Part shown: one piece after another, positions 27,040-35,035 of the stretch
Layout of the letters: every line of letters begins with the position of its first letter
How positions within the stretch are numbered: the stretch's first letter is position 1
Source: Zemynaea arenosa
Lineage (GTDB): Bacteria; Pseudomonadota; Gammaproteobacteria; Burkholderiales; Burkholderiaceae_D
Assembly (NCBI RefSeq): GCF_004614185.1
Contig: NZ_SPVF01000253.1
Coordinates: 1 to 64,000, forward strand
Length of the DNA stretch: 64,000 nucleotides
Reading direction: 5' to 3'
The notes under the pieces: generated by a model
The model's input: the letters and a program-made list of their open reading frames with translations, nothing else
Told to the model about the DNA's origin: nothing
The model's database searches: none
Position numbers and translations under genes: made by a program

Positions 27040-27774
27040 CTATTGTGCGGCATTTAGCGGAGCGAGCGGTTTCCAGTTCTCGATGGGGGGCGCGTCGATT
27101 GCGTGGCGCAGATGCGCCAGGAATTGGTCGCGGGGGATGGGGGCGGCGCCCAGGGATGCGAGGTGGGCCGTCTCCTGCTGGCAGTCGATCATCTTGACGC
27201 CGTGGCTGCGCAGGAAGGCGACCAGGAAGGCGAGGGCGATCTTGGAGCCGTCGGTCACGCGGGCGAACATCGATTCGCCGTAGAACATGCGGCCGATGCA
27301 GACCCCATAGGCCCCGCCGACCAGCTCGCCGTGGTGCCACAGCTCGGACGAATGCGCGTAACCCATCCGGTGCAGGCCCGAATACCCCGCCACGATGTCC
27401 TCGGAAATCCAGGTGCCCGGCCCGTCGCGGCGCGGCTCGGCGCAGGCACGCATCACGTCCTCGAAGGCGCTGTCAAAGCGCACCTCCCATTCGCGCGGCG
27501 CGGGCCCGGCCATGCTGCGCTCGACCTTGCGGATGGCCTTCTTCAGGCTCGCCGATATATGGAACTGGCCGGTCCACAGCACCATGCGCGGGTCGGTGCT
27601 CCACCACAGGATGGGCTGGCCCTCGGAAAACCACGGGAAGATGCCTTGCCGGTAAGCCTGCAGCAGCCGCGCCGGCGACAGGTCGGCTCCCGCGGCCAGC
27701 AGCCCGGGCGCATCCACGGTCAAGGCCTCGGACACGTCCGGAAAGGGCGTATTCGTTTCAAGCCACGGGATCAT
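27040..27774 (-). CDS. aat: Leucyl/phenylalanyl-tRNA--protein transferase
   Basis: Adds Leu or Phe to N-terminal Arg/Lys for ClpS-mediated degradation. 244 residues. Signatures are [46 protein letters not shown] and FYGESMFAR, all near their expected places. It starts 3 bp after the upstream Nudix stop, so the two are coupled, and bpt follows. The two known bacterial N-degron transferases are therefore made from one locus. Confidence 0.95.
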   Translation of the reverse strand: MIPWLETNTPFPDVSEALTVDAPGLLAAGADLSPARLLQAYRQGIFPWFSEGQPILWWSTDPRMVLWTGQFHISASLKKAIRKVERSMAGPAPREWEVRFDSAFEDVMRACAEPRRDGPGTWISEDIVAGYSGLHRMGYAHSSELWHHGELVGGAYGVCIGRMFYGESMFARVTDGSKIALAFLVAFLRSHGVKMIDCQQETAHLASLGAAPIPRDQFLAHLRHAIDAPPIENWKPLAPLNAAQ

Positions 27775-27777
27775 GGA

Positions 27778-28356
27778 TCAGGCGAGTTCTGGACTGCGCA
27801 TCGGGCGCACGATGTCGTGGCTGTGGAAGCCGTAGCTGCCACCCTGCGCCACGCGCGCGCGGTCGGCAAAGAACAGTTCCAGCGTCTTGCGAATGGTGGG
27901 GAAGGCCAGGTCGTCCCAGGGAATCTCGTGCTCGGCGAACAGCTGGGCCTCCAGGCTTTCGATGCCCGGCGCAAAGTCCAGGTCCAGCAGGCGCGCCAGG
28001 TAGAACATGTGGACCTGGTGCACGTGCACCACGTTCAGCAAGGTGAACAGGTCGCCGATCTCGATGTTGGCCCCGGCTTCCTCTTCCGTTTCCCGCACCG
28101 CCGCCTGGGCCGTGGTTTCCTCGTTCTCCATGAACCCCGCCGGCAAGGTCCAGTAGCCAAAGCGCGGCTCGATGGCGCGCTTGCACAGCAGGATCTTGAG
28201 CTCGCCGTCGCGCTCCCACACGGGGATGGAGCCGATGACGAGCTTCGGGTTCTGGTAGTGAATCGCGGAACACTGCGCGCACACGTAGCGCGGCCGGTTA
28301 TCCCCCTCGGGGATCACCAGCGCGACCGGATGGGCGCATTCGGAACAGAATTTCAT
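27778..28356 (-). CDS. Zinc-ribbon Nudix hydrolase
   Basis: 192 residues. An N-terminal zinc ribbon (FCSEC with Cys4/Cys7 and VCAQC with Cys26/Cys29) is followed by the Nudix box: GFMENEET, then VRETEEEAG, fitting GX5EX7REUXEEXGU. The zinc-ribbon-plus-Nudix layout resembles NudC-like or ADP-ribose/NADH pyrophosphatases, but the NudC SQPWPFP motif is not seen. The substrate is a nucleoside diphosphate derivative of unknown identity. First gene of a probable Nudix-aat-bpt transcript. Confidence 0.88.
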   Translation of the reverse strand: MKFCSECAHPVALVIPEGDNRPRYVCAQCSAIHYQNPKLVIGSIPVWERDGELKILLCKRAIEPRFGYWTLPAGFMENEETTAQAAVRETEEEAGANIEIGDLFTLLNVVHVHQVHMFYLARLLDLDFAPGIESLEAQLFAEHEIPWDDLAFPTIRKTLELFFADRARVAQGGSYGFHSHDIVRPMRSPELA

Positions 28357-28443
28357 GGACGGGACTTTCTCGGATCTACTTGTACTTTACACCAAGCGGA
28401 AACCATTGCGGTTCCGCTATCGCACATAAGCTTCAGATTGACA

Positions 28444-28472
28444 TTGCCTAATGTGGGAAAGGCGCGTATAAT
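28444..28472 (+). promoter_or_regulatory. Promoter of the initiator tRNA
   Basis: TTGCCT (28444-28449), 17-bp spacer, perfect TATAAT (28467-28472). Transcription would start about 7 bp before the mature tRNA end. Confidence 0.75.
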
Positions 28473-28485
28473 TCATTTCATCAGA

Positions 28486-28562
28486 CGCGGGGTGGAGCAG
28501 TCTGGCAGCTCGTCGGGCTCATAACCCGAAGGTCACAGGTTCAAATCCTGTCCCCGCAACCA
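28486..28562 (+). tRNA. Initiator tRNA-fMet (anticodon CAT)
   Basis: 77 nt with encoded CCA (28560-28562). Initiator marks: the first base C faces A at position 72 (mismatched acceptor end), and three G-C pairs (GGG/CCC) flank the anticodon loop CTCATAA. T loop GGTTCAAATCC and D arm GGAGCAGTCTGGCAGC are normal. It has its own promoter and terminator. Confidence 0.97.
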
Positions 28563-28567
28563 AATTC

Positions 28568-28603
28568 AAAAAGCCGCTGCTTCGCAAGAATCAGCGGCTT
28601 TTT
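28568..28603. terminator. Bidirectional terminator after tRNA-fMet
   Basis: AAAAAGCCGCTG-loop-CAGCGGCTTTTT. A/T runs on both sides let it serve the tRNA and the convergent small gene at 28639. Confidence 0.9.
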
Positions 28604-28638
28604 CCTTTTCCGGTCGGGGCTGGCCGGGCGCGGTGCGG

Positions 28639-28875
28639 TCAGTTCAGCAGGGGCGGCTTGCGGGTGGTGACTTCCAGCAGGGACAGGGTGGCGCCGCTGG
28701 CCGGGTCGAGCACGGCAATTTCGTGTCCGAGTTCCAGTTGTTGAAAGATCATGTGGGTGAGCCTGAGGGCTTCGCCCACGGCGTCGGTGTTGGCGTCCAG
28801 CTGCATGGTGCTGCGCAGGTAGCCAACGATTTCCAGTTCTTCATCGGTGAGGTTCATGCTGACGGTCGTGTACAT
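28639..28875 (-). CDS. Small hypothetical protein
   Basis: 78 residues, starting MYTTVSMNLTDEELEIVGYL and ending VTTRKPPLLN. Predicted alpha-helical N-terminal half with a beta-like C-terminal half (EIAVLDPASGATLSLLEV). I do not recognise the family; the layout is loosely like a ribbon-helix-helix antitoxin but no partner toxin is beside it. The first ATG has GGAG 6 bp upstream. An ATG six codons in is the alternative start. Confidence 0.6.
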   Translation of the reverse strand: MYTTVSMNLTDEELEIVGYLRSTMQLDANTDAVGEALRLTHMIFQQLELGHEIAVLDPASGATLSLLEVTTRKPPLLN

Positions 28876-29020
28876 GGGCCGCTCCGGAGTGAGGTCGAGT
28901 CTCTCAGACTAGCGCGGCGGCAACATGTTGGCGTCGGCGCAGGTCAACGAATCGGCGGACAGGCCGGTATGGGCGAGCTAGAATGCAAGTCTTGCTCATC
29001 TTGCTAATTGGATACCGACC

Positions 29021-31495
29021 GTGGTGGATAAGGACAGTCCGGCGCAGGGCGGCGTCATCGGCGGCGGCACTGCGGGTGCCTTCCTGCGCGCGCATGCGTG
29101 GGAGAACGATCCGCTGGGGGCGCCGGACAGCTGGCCGGATTGGCTGCGCGGGCAGGTGAATACCCTGCTGGCGGCGCCCGTTCCCATGGCGCTGGTGGTG
29201 GCCGGCCACGGACGCGTATTCTGCAATGATGCGTTTGCAGAGGCGTGCGGCCTGCCGGGCGCGGAAGCCGACCTGCTGGCGCTGGAGCGGCTGCCAGGAA
29301 TCGACGCGCTGGCCGCGGCGATCGACGCCGCAGCGCGCGGGACGGTCCGGATCGTCGTGGTGAGCCAAGGCCGACGCAGCGGCGCGGACAGCGCAAACTG
29401 CGGCGACGCGGCGAGCGCAGACAGCGACGGCGCGGCGAGCTCAGCCAGCGGCAGCGGCGACACCGGCGGTTGCGGCGACAGCAGCACCGGCACGGACGAC
29501 GTGCGCTGTGGCGGGGCGCAGGTGCAGCTGAGCTGCGTGCCGGTGTTCGATGGCACGCGGGTGCAAGGAGTGCTGCTGTTGGCGGCACCGGTGGCGGTGC
29601 CTGTGCCGGCGCCGTCGCCGCTCGACAATCTCGCGCGGCTGCATGAGCTGTTCGACCTCGCGCCCGGCCCCATCGCCATCCTGAGCGGCCCCGAACACCG
29701 CTACGTCTTCTCGAACCGTGCCAACAGCGCCTACACCGGCGGCCTCGCACTGGAAGGCCGCGCCGTGCGCGAGTTGTTCCCGCCTGAACTGATCGCGCAA
29801 TTCGTCGGCCTGCTCGATAACGTCTACCGCACCGGCGAGCCGCTGGTCGGCCGCGCCACTGCCGTGGATTTGCCGGCCCCCGAGGGCGGCACGCGCCGCG
29901 TGTACCTCGATTTCGTCTACCACCCGATCCGCAACGACAACGGTGAAATTGTCGGCATCTTCCATCAGGCGTCCGACGTCACGGCCGCCGTGGTGGCCAA
30001 CGAAGCCCTGCGCCTGAGCGAACAGCGCCTGCGCGAGGGCGCCACCGCCGCGCGCATGGTGGCGTGGGAGTGGGACCTGCGCACCGGCACGGTCACCTGC
30101 TCCGACAACGCCAGGGAGATCCTGGGCTACGACCTGGCCGACGTCGAGGAGCGCTGGAAGCAGGTGGTGCCGGAAGATGTGGACCAGCTGCGCTCCGCGT
30201 TCGCCGAGGCCATCGCCGGCGACGGCAACCTGAAAGTGATCTCGCGCCGCATCCGCCCCGACGATGGCCGTGTGATCTGGGTCGACAACCGCGGTACCGT
30301 GGTGCGCGATGACGCAGGCGCGGCCATCGCCGTGCGCGGCATCACCGTCGACGTGACCGAGCGCGTGGCCGCCGAGCAGGAGCTGCAGGCCGCCAACCGC
30401 CGCAAGGACGAATTCCTCGCCATGCTCGCGCACGAGCTGCGCAACCCGCTCGCACCCATCGCCACCGCGGCCATGCTGCTCAAGCTCCCTGAGGTCGACA
30501 CCGCCCGCGCGCGCCACGCCGTCGACGTGATCGACCGGCAGGTGCGCCACATGACGGCGCTGGTCGACGACCTGCTGGATGTCTCGCGCGTCACCCGCGG
30601 CCTGGTGCAGCTGGAGATGGCGCCGTGCGAACTCGGTGCCATCGCGGCCAGCGCGGTCGAACAATCACGGCCCCTGATCGAAGCGCGTGGCCACCGGCTG
30701 GACCTTCGCGCGGACCTGGAAGCCAGCTGGGTGCTGGGTGAACGCACGCGGCTCGTGCAAGTCATCGCCAACCTGTTGAATAACGCCGCCAAGTACACAC
30801 CGCCGGGCGGCCAGATCGTGCTGGAACTGGGCGGTTCCGACAGCACTGTGACCGTCACGGTGCGCGACAACGGCAGCGGCATCGAGGCCGCACTGCTACC
30901 GCGCGTGTTCGACCTGTTCAGCCAGGGCGAGCGGACACCCGACCGTTCACAGGGCGGCCTCGGGATCGGTCTCGCACTGGTACAGCGGCTGGTGCAGCTG
31001 CATGGCGGCTCGGTCACGGCGCGCAGCGCGGGCCGCGGCCAGGGCAGCACGTTCACAGTGACGCTGCCGCGCGTGGCCGCAGGCGCGGAGCGCATGCCCG
31101 ACGCAGGCGCGCGCGTGGCGGCGCAGCCGCGCAACATCGTCGTCGTGGACGACCATGCCGACGGCGGTACCCTGCTGGCCAGCTGGCTGCGCACGCAAGG
31201 CCATCGCGTCACGCTGCACGCGTCGGCGCGCAGCGCCCTGGAATCGGACCAGGTGGCGCAGGCGGAGATGTTCGTGCTCGATATCGGCCTGCCTGATATG
31301 GACGGCTACACGCTGGCCACCGCCCTGCGTGGGCGCGCGGCACCGCATGCCGTGTTCGTGGCGCTCACCGGCTACGGCAGGCAGCAGGACCGCGAGCGCT
31401 CCCTGGCCGCGGGCTTTCACCATCATCTGGTCAAGCCGGTGCATGCGCCGCATCTGCTGGAGCTGATCGCCGCGCTGGGTGCACGCACCACCTAG
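29021..31495 (+). CDS. Hybrid sensor histidine kinase, PAS-PAS-kinase-receiver
   Basis: 824 residues, no membrane helices, so probably a cytoplasmic sensor. The N-terminal PAS-like region (about 30-190) is interrupted by a Gly/Asp/Ser-rich stretch at 118-165. PAS domains lie at about 205-320 and 335-450. The dimerisation helix carries AMLAHELRNPLAP (His471), the ATP domain NLLNNAAKYTPPGG, DNGSG and GGLGIGLALV, and a C-terminal receiver VVDDHAD...LDIGLPDMDGY (Asp754) with HLVKPV. The start is GTG 29021 with a weak ribosome site. No output gene is adjacent. Signal unknown. Confidence 0.9.
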   Translation: MVDKDSPAQGGVIGGGTAGAFLRAHAWENDPLGAPDSWPDWLRGQVNTLLAAPVPMALVVAGHGRVFCNDAFAEACGLPGAEADLLALERLPGIDALAAAIDAAARGTVRIVVVSQGRRSGADSANCGDAASADSDGAASSASGSGDTGGCGDSSTGTDDVRCGGAQVQLSCVPVFDGTRVQGVLLLAAPVAVPVPAPSPLDNLARLHELFDLAPGPIAILSGPEHRYVFSNRANSAYTGGLALEGRAVRELFPPELIAQFVGLLDNVYRTGEPLVGRATAVDLPAPEGGTRRVYLDFVYHPIRNDNGEIVGIFHQASDVTAAVVANEALRLSEQRLREGATAARMVAWEWDLRTGTVTCSDNAREILGYDLADVEERWKQVVPEDVDQLRSAFAEAIAGDGNLKVISRRIRPDDGRVIWVDNRGTVVRDDAGAAIAVRGITVDVTERVAAEQELQAANRRKDEFLAMLAHELRNPLAPIATAAMLLKLPEVDTARARHAVDVIDRQVRHMTALVDDLLDVSRVTRGLVQLEMAPCELGAIAASAVEQSRPLIEARGHRLDLRADLEASWVLGERTRLVQVIANLLNNAAKYTPPGGQIVLELGGSDSTVTVTVRDNGSGIEAALLPRVFDLFSQGERTPDRSQGGLGIGLALVQRLVQLHGGSVTARSAGRGQGSTFTVTLPRVAAGAERMPDAGARVAAQPRNIVVVDDHADGGTLLASWLRTQGHRVTLHASARSALESDQVAQAEMFVLDIGLPDMDGYTLATALRGRAAPHAVFVALTGYGRQQDRERSLAAGFHHHLVKPVHAPHLLELIAALGARTT

Positions 31496-31502
31496 TTTTC
31501 GC

Positions 31503-32384
31503 TTACTCGTGCGCGAGGCTGGCCCACAGATGGGCCGCCGTCATGGTCCGGTGCGGGCTGAATTGCGCCAGCCAGCGCTCGGTCTCGGCGATGTCCGGCC
31601 GCTCCTCCGTACCCAGCACGCGCTGCATGGCGGTGCGGATCGCGACGTCGCCGTGCAGCGAGCAGTCGGCGTAGCCATAGCCGCGCAGCAGCGCATAGTT
31701 CACCGTCCACGGGCCGATGCCCTTGATCGACAGGAGGGTGGCCATCGTCTCGTCCAGATCGTGATTGCGGTCCAGCGTGACTGCGCCCTCGGCGACCATG
31801 CGTGCGAGGCGGAGCAGGGTCTCCGCTTTTGCACGCGAGAACTTGCGGCTGGTGAGCTCATCGAGGTCCAGCCGCGCCACGTCCTGCGCCTCCGGATAGC
31901 ACCACAAGCCGCTGCTGTGCTGGCGGCCCGCCTGCAGGATGAAAGTGCGGCGCAGCGCGATGGCGAAGGTCAGGTTGATCTGCTGGCCGATGATGGCCCA
32001 GGTCAGCGCCTCGAAGATCGTCGCGGACTGCACGATGCGCAGGCCCTTGTGCTGGCGCGCCAGTGCGCCGAGGTGCGGATGGGCGCGTGCGAACTTCAGG
32101 AAGGGCGCCGGATCGATGCGCAGGCCAAGGATATTGAGCAGCGCATCATCGGCCAACGCGCGCGCCGACTTGCTCAGACGGCCGTCATGGTCGATGACAC
32201 AGACCGCTTCCGCTGGCGTGAAGGCCACATCCAGCACCACGGGCACGCCCGCCAGCAGCAAGCCCTTGCGCAGGCCACCGCCGCGCACCTGCTCGGCCAC
32301 GCCTTCCACGTCGCGGCTGTGGAAGGCGAGGATATCCGCCACGCGATAGGCGCGCGGCAGGGGAATACGCACAGTGGTGGCCAT
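31503..32384 (-). CDS. DNA-3-methyladenine glycosylase II (AlkA-type)
   Basis: Base-excision repair glycosylase removing alkylated purines. 293 residues. An N-terminal beta domain precedes the HhH-GPD domain: ALTWAIIGQQINLTFAIALR, the hairpin LLSIKGIGPWTVNYALLRGY and the catalytic aspartate in SLHGDVAIRTAM. Length and order match AlkA without the Ada regulatory part. It shares a 1-bp spaced junction with the upstream EamA gene, so they are coupled. Confidence 0.9.
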   Translation of the reverse strand: MATTVRIPLPRAYRVADILAFHSRDVEGVAEQVRGGGLRKGLLLAGVPVVLDVAFTPAEAVCVIDHDGRLSKSARALADDALLNILGLRIDPAPFLKFARAHPHLGALARQHKGLRIVQSATIFEALTWAIIGQQINLTFAIALRRTFILQAGRQHSSGLWCYPEAQDVARLDLDELTSRKFSRAKAETLLRLARMVAEGAVTLDRNHDLDETMATLLSIKGIGPWTVNYALLRGYGYADCSLHGDVAIRTAMQRVLGTEERPDIAETERWLAQFSPHRTMTAAHLWASLAHE

Positions 32385-32385
32385 G

Positions 32386-33276
32386 TCAGCGCGCCGCGGC
32401 CGGTGCGGTGCCCGGCCAGCGCGGGCGGAAACCTGTCACCAGCATCGTGCCTGCGATCGTGATCGCCGCGCCGGCGATGGTGTACCAGCCGATCACCTCA
32501 TGCAGGAATAGCGCGCCCCACAGGATGCCGAACAGCGGGTTCAGGAATGTCACCGTGAGCGCCGACGTCGGCCCAACATCGGCGATCAGCTTGAAGTAGA
32601 TAAGGTAGGCGATGCCGCTGCACATGACGCCCAGCGCAATGGCCGCGCCGAGGGTTCCCGGCGTGGCGGGTGCGGGCTGCGGGAAGAAGGGCAGGGCGGG
32701 CAGCACCAGCAGGGTCGAGGCCCACATGCTGCCGTGCGCATTGGCGAACGGTTCCACGCTCCTGGCGCTCTTGGCGTAGGTGCTGGCAATCGAATAGCAG
32801 AAGGCGGCGGCGAGCCCCGCGGCGATGGCGATGCCAGCGCCCGGGCGGGACGTCACGCTGTCAAAGCCCACCAGCACCGCCACCCCGATGGTCCCCAGGA
32901 CGAGGCCCAGCAGCGTGCGCGCGGCGATCCCCTGGCGCAGGTACAGGGCGGCGATCAGGGCACCGAACATGGGCGCAGTCGCATTCAGCACCGACAGCAC
33001 GGAGGCCGACAGCGTGCGTGCGGCGAAGGCGAACAGCAGGAAGGGCAGGGCGGAGTTGAAGAAGCCCAGCATCAGGTAGTGTTTCCAGTGTGCGCCGAGG
33101 TCGAGCCGCTTCTTGAGGAACCAGCCGATCGCCAGCAGGAACAGCGAGGCCGAGGCGACCCGGTATTCGATCAGCACCGCTGGCCCAAGCACGGGCGCGG
33201 CGATGCGCATGAAGAGGAAGGAGCTGCCCCAGATGGCGGCCAGCAGGACGAGGCGGAGGAAGTTTGCGGAGTTCAT
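32386..33276 (-). CDS. EamA/DMT-superfamily transporter
   Basis: 296 residues, about ten membrane helices. Opens NFLRLVLLAAIWGSSFLFMR and closes the second repeat with VTFLNPLFGILWGALFLHEV, the usual EamA pattern. Start at 33276 gives MNSANFLRLV; the in-frame extension upstream is not typical. Cotranscribed with the AlkA gene behind it. Not closely similar to the EamA gene at 10642. Confidence 0.88.
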   Translation of the reverse strand: MNSANFLRLVLLAAIWGSSFLFMRIAAPVLGPAVLIEYRVASASLFLLAIGWFLKKRLDLGAHWKHYLMLGFFNSALPFLLFAFAARTLSASVLSVLNATAPMFGALIAALYLRQGIAARTLLGLVLGTIGVAVLVGFDSVTSRPGAGIAIAAGLAAAFCYSIASTYAKSARSVEPFANAHGSMWASTLLVLPALPFFPQPAPATPGTLGAAIALGVMCSGIAYLIYFKLIADVGPTSALTVTFLNPLFGILWGALFLHEVIGWYTIAGAAITIAGTMLVTGFRPRWPGTAPAAAR

Positions 33277-33370
33277 GGGGATGAGTATGCGGCACCGCGC
33301 TGCGGCCGCGCTATGCAAATCTTGCCTTTGAATTTCAAGAACGCGCCAAAGTCATCGGCGGACCGCTGCC

Positions 33371-34387
33371 TCAGATTGTGCAGCCGGCGTTCGATTCGGC
33401 TTGCTGGCGGGCCAGCGCGTCGGCGTGCTGCACCTGCAATTCCTGCGGCACGCCGTTCTTCACAGCCGTCATCTCCGCCATGATGGAGACCGCAATCTCC
33501 GCCGGCGTCTTGCTGCCGATGTACAGCCCAATCGGCCCATGCAGCCGCGCGATCTGCTCGTCCGTCAGGTCAAACTCCTTGAGCCGCTCGCGCCGTTTGG
33601 CATTGTTGGCGCGCGATCCGATGGCGCCGATGTAAAAGGCGGGTGACTTCAAGGCTTCCATCAGGGCGAGGTCGTCGAGCTTGGGGTCATGCGTGAGCGC
33701 AACGACCGCGCTGCGATGGTCCAGCCGCATGTCGATCACCAGGTCATCCGGCATCGCATGCACCGGCTCGATGCCCGGCAGGTTCCAGGTGGCGCGGTAT
33801 TCCTCGCGCGGATCGCAGACCGTGACGTGGTAGTCCATCGCGCTGGCCATCTGCGCCAGGATGCGCGAGAGCTGGCCCGCGCCAATGATGAGCAGCCGCC
33901 AGCGCGGTCCATGGATCGTCGTCAGCACACCATCGCGCACCTCGAGCTGCATGCCGGGTGCGGCGGTATCCAGGGCGGCCGCGCCGGTCTGCAAATTCAC
34001 GTGCCGTGCCACCAGCTGGTGCTGCTCCAGCCGCTCCAGGAGCTGGTCGATGCCGCTGTCGCGGCCTATCGGTTCGATGGCCAGTTCGATGGTGCCGCCG
34101 CAGGGCAGGCCGAAGCGGTGCGCTTCGTCCGCGGTGATGCCGTACTTGACCAGCTCCGGAACCGTGCGCGTGATGCCGTGCGCGCGTACGCGCTCGATCA
34201 GGTCATCCTCGATGCAGCCGCCGGACACGGAACCGACCACGCGCCCATCGTCGCAGATCGCGAGCGTGGCGCCGATCGGGCGCGGGCTCGACCCCCAGGT
34301 CTTGACGACCGTGACCAGCTCCGCGCGGTGCCCCTCGGCGATCCAGGCGGAGGCGGTTTTCAGAACTTCGAGGTCAATGCTGTCCAT
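33371..34387 (-). CDS. XdhC/CoxI family protein
   Basis: 338 residues. The N-terminal XdhC/CoxI domain carries VVKTWGSSPRPIGATLAI and GSVSGGCIEDDLIERV. The C-terminal Rossmann domain carries LLIIGAGQLSRILAQMA and YIGAIGSRANNAKRRERL. XdhC proteins bind and sulfurate molybdenum cofactor for xanthine dehydrogenase, but no xdhA/xdhB gene is in the window. ATG at 34387; an in-frame upstream extension runs through the divergent small gene. Only 20 bp separate the two starts. Confidence 0.9.
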   Translation of the reverse strand: MDSIDLEVLKTASAWIAEGHRAELVTVVKTWGSSPRPIGATLAICDDGRVVGSVSGGCIEDDLIERVRAHGITRTVPELVKYGITADEAHRFGLPCGGTIELAIEPIGRDSGIDQLLERLEQHQLVARHVNLQTGAAALDTAAPGMQLEVRDGVLTTIHGPRWRLLIIGAGQLSRILAQMASAMDYHVTVCDPREEYRATWNLPGIEPVHAMPDDLVIDMRLDHRSAVVALTHDPKLDDLALMEALKSPAFYIGAIGSRANNAKRRERLKEFDLTDEQIARLHGPIGLYIGSKTPAEIAVSIMAEMTAVKNGVPQELQVQHADALARQQAESNAGCTI

Positions 34388-34407
34388 CGTTCGCTTATAC
34401 TGGGCGG

Positions 34408-34545
34408 ATGGACAATGATACAGAAAAGGGCGAACGCGCGTCGCCGAGGTTTGGTTTGCTGCTGGCGGTGTGCGTGGGCACGGTGGCGCTGCTGGGCGTA
34501 TTGACCTACGTGATGGCGACCTACTTCCCGAACTTCCCCGGCTAG
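34408..34545 (+). CDS. Small single-pass membrane protein
   Basis: 45 residues, MDNDTEKGERASPRFG, then one hydrophobic helix LLLAVCVGTVALLGVLTY, ending MATYFPNFPG. A charged N-terminus and a single transmembrane segment give a coherent small-protein profile. A TATACT box lies at 34396-34401, 6 bp before the ATG, so the message could be nearly leaderless; the ribosome site (GGGCGG) is weak. Function unknown. Confidence 0.55.
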   Translation: MDNDTEKGERASPRFGLLLAVCVGTVALLGVLTYVMATYFPNFPG

Positions 34546-34568
34546 CGCGCGCCGCGCGGCGACTCGCG

Positions 34569-35033
34569 CTACTTTTTCTTCGGCGCCGCCGCCGCTGCCG
34601 CCGCCTCGGCCTTCGCGGCATCGTCCTTCGCGACCTTGCAGACCACCTGCATGGCGCCATCGTTCACGCTGTCCGGCACCACTTCATCCGGCGTGAACTT
34701 CTCGAAGCGGATCGTCTGCACGGCTTCGCCGAGGCCTTTGGCATCGGCATAGAACACCTGCATGAGAAGCGTGGCGGTGCGGTCCTCGCAGGAGTAGAGA
34801 TTCAGGGCCTTGACGGCGCGGTAGGGTTTGCCGTCCGGCGTCATGTGCTGGGCGGCGGGCGCCTCCAGCGTCCAGGCCTTGTACGAAGCGCCCGAGCGCA
34901 CGATGCTGCTGCGGTCGATGGCAGCGCTCGCGCCGGGTGGCGCAGGCAGCTTGCTCCATTGCGCCGCCTGGGCCAGCCCGGGCAGCGCGAGCAGCGCAGG
35001 CAATGCCAGTGCGGCGAGCACCGGGCGGTTCAT
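34569..35033 (-). CDS. Surface-adhesin-E-like exported protein
   Basis: 154 residues. Signal peptide MNRPVLAALALPALLALPGL with cut after AQA. The body has the Adhesin_E pattern: AIDRSSIVRSG, a tryptophan strand KAWTLEAP, SCEDRTATLL and VPDSVNDGAMQVVCKVA with paired cysteines. The alanine/lysine tail (AAAAAAAPKKK) is low complexity. Function unknown beyond probable periplasmic location. It starts 2 bp after the upstream M48-like gene, so they are coupled. Confidence 0.75.
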   Translation of the reverse strand: MNRPVLAALALPALLALPGLAQAAQWSKLPAPPGASAAIDRSSIVRSGASYKAWTLEAPAAQHMTPDGKPYRAVKALNLYSCEDRTATLLMQVFYADAKGLGEAVQTIRFEKFTPDEVVPDSVNDGAMQVVCKVAKDDAAKAEAAAAAAAPKKK

Positions 35034-35035
35034 CG

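Noticed and set aside
28438-28472. TTGACA at 28438 as the -35 of the tRNA promoter
   Set aside because: The spacing to TATAAT is 23 bp; TTGCCT at 28444 gives the standard 17 bp.
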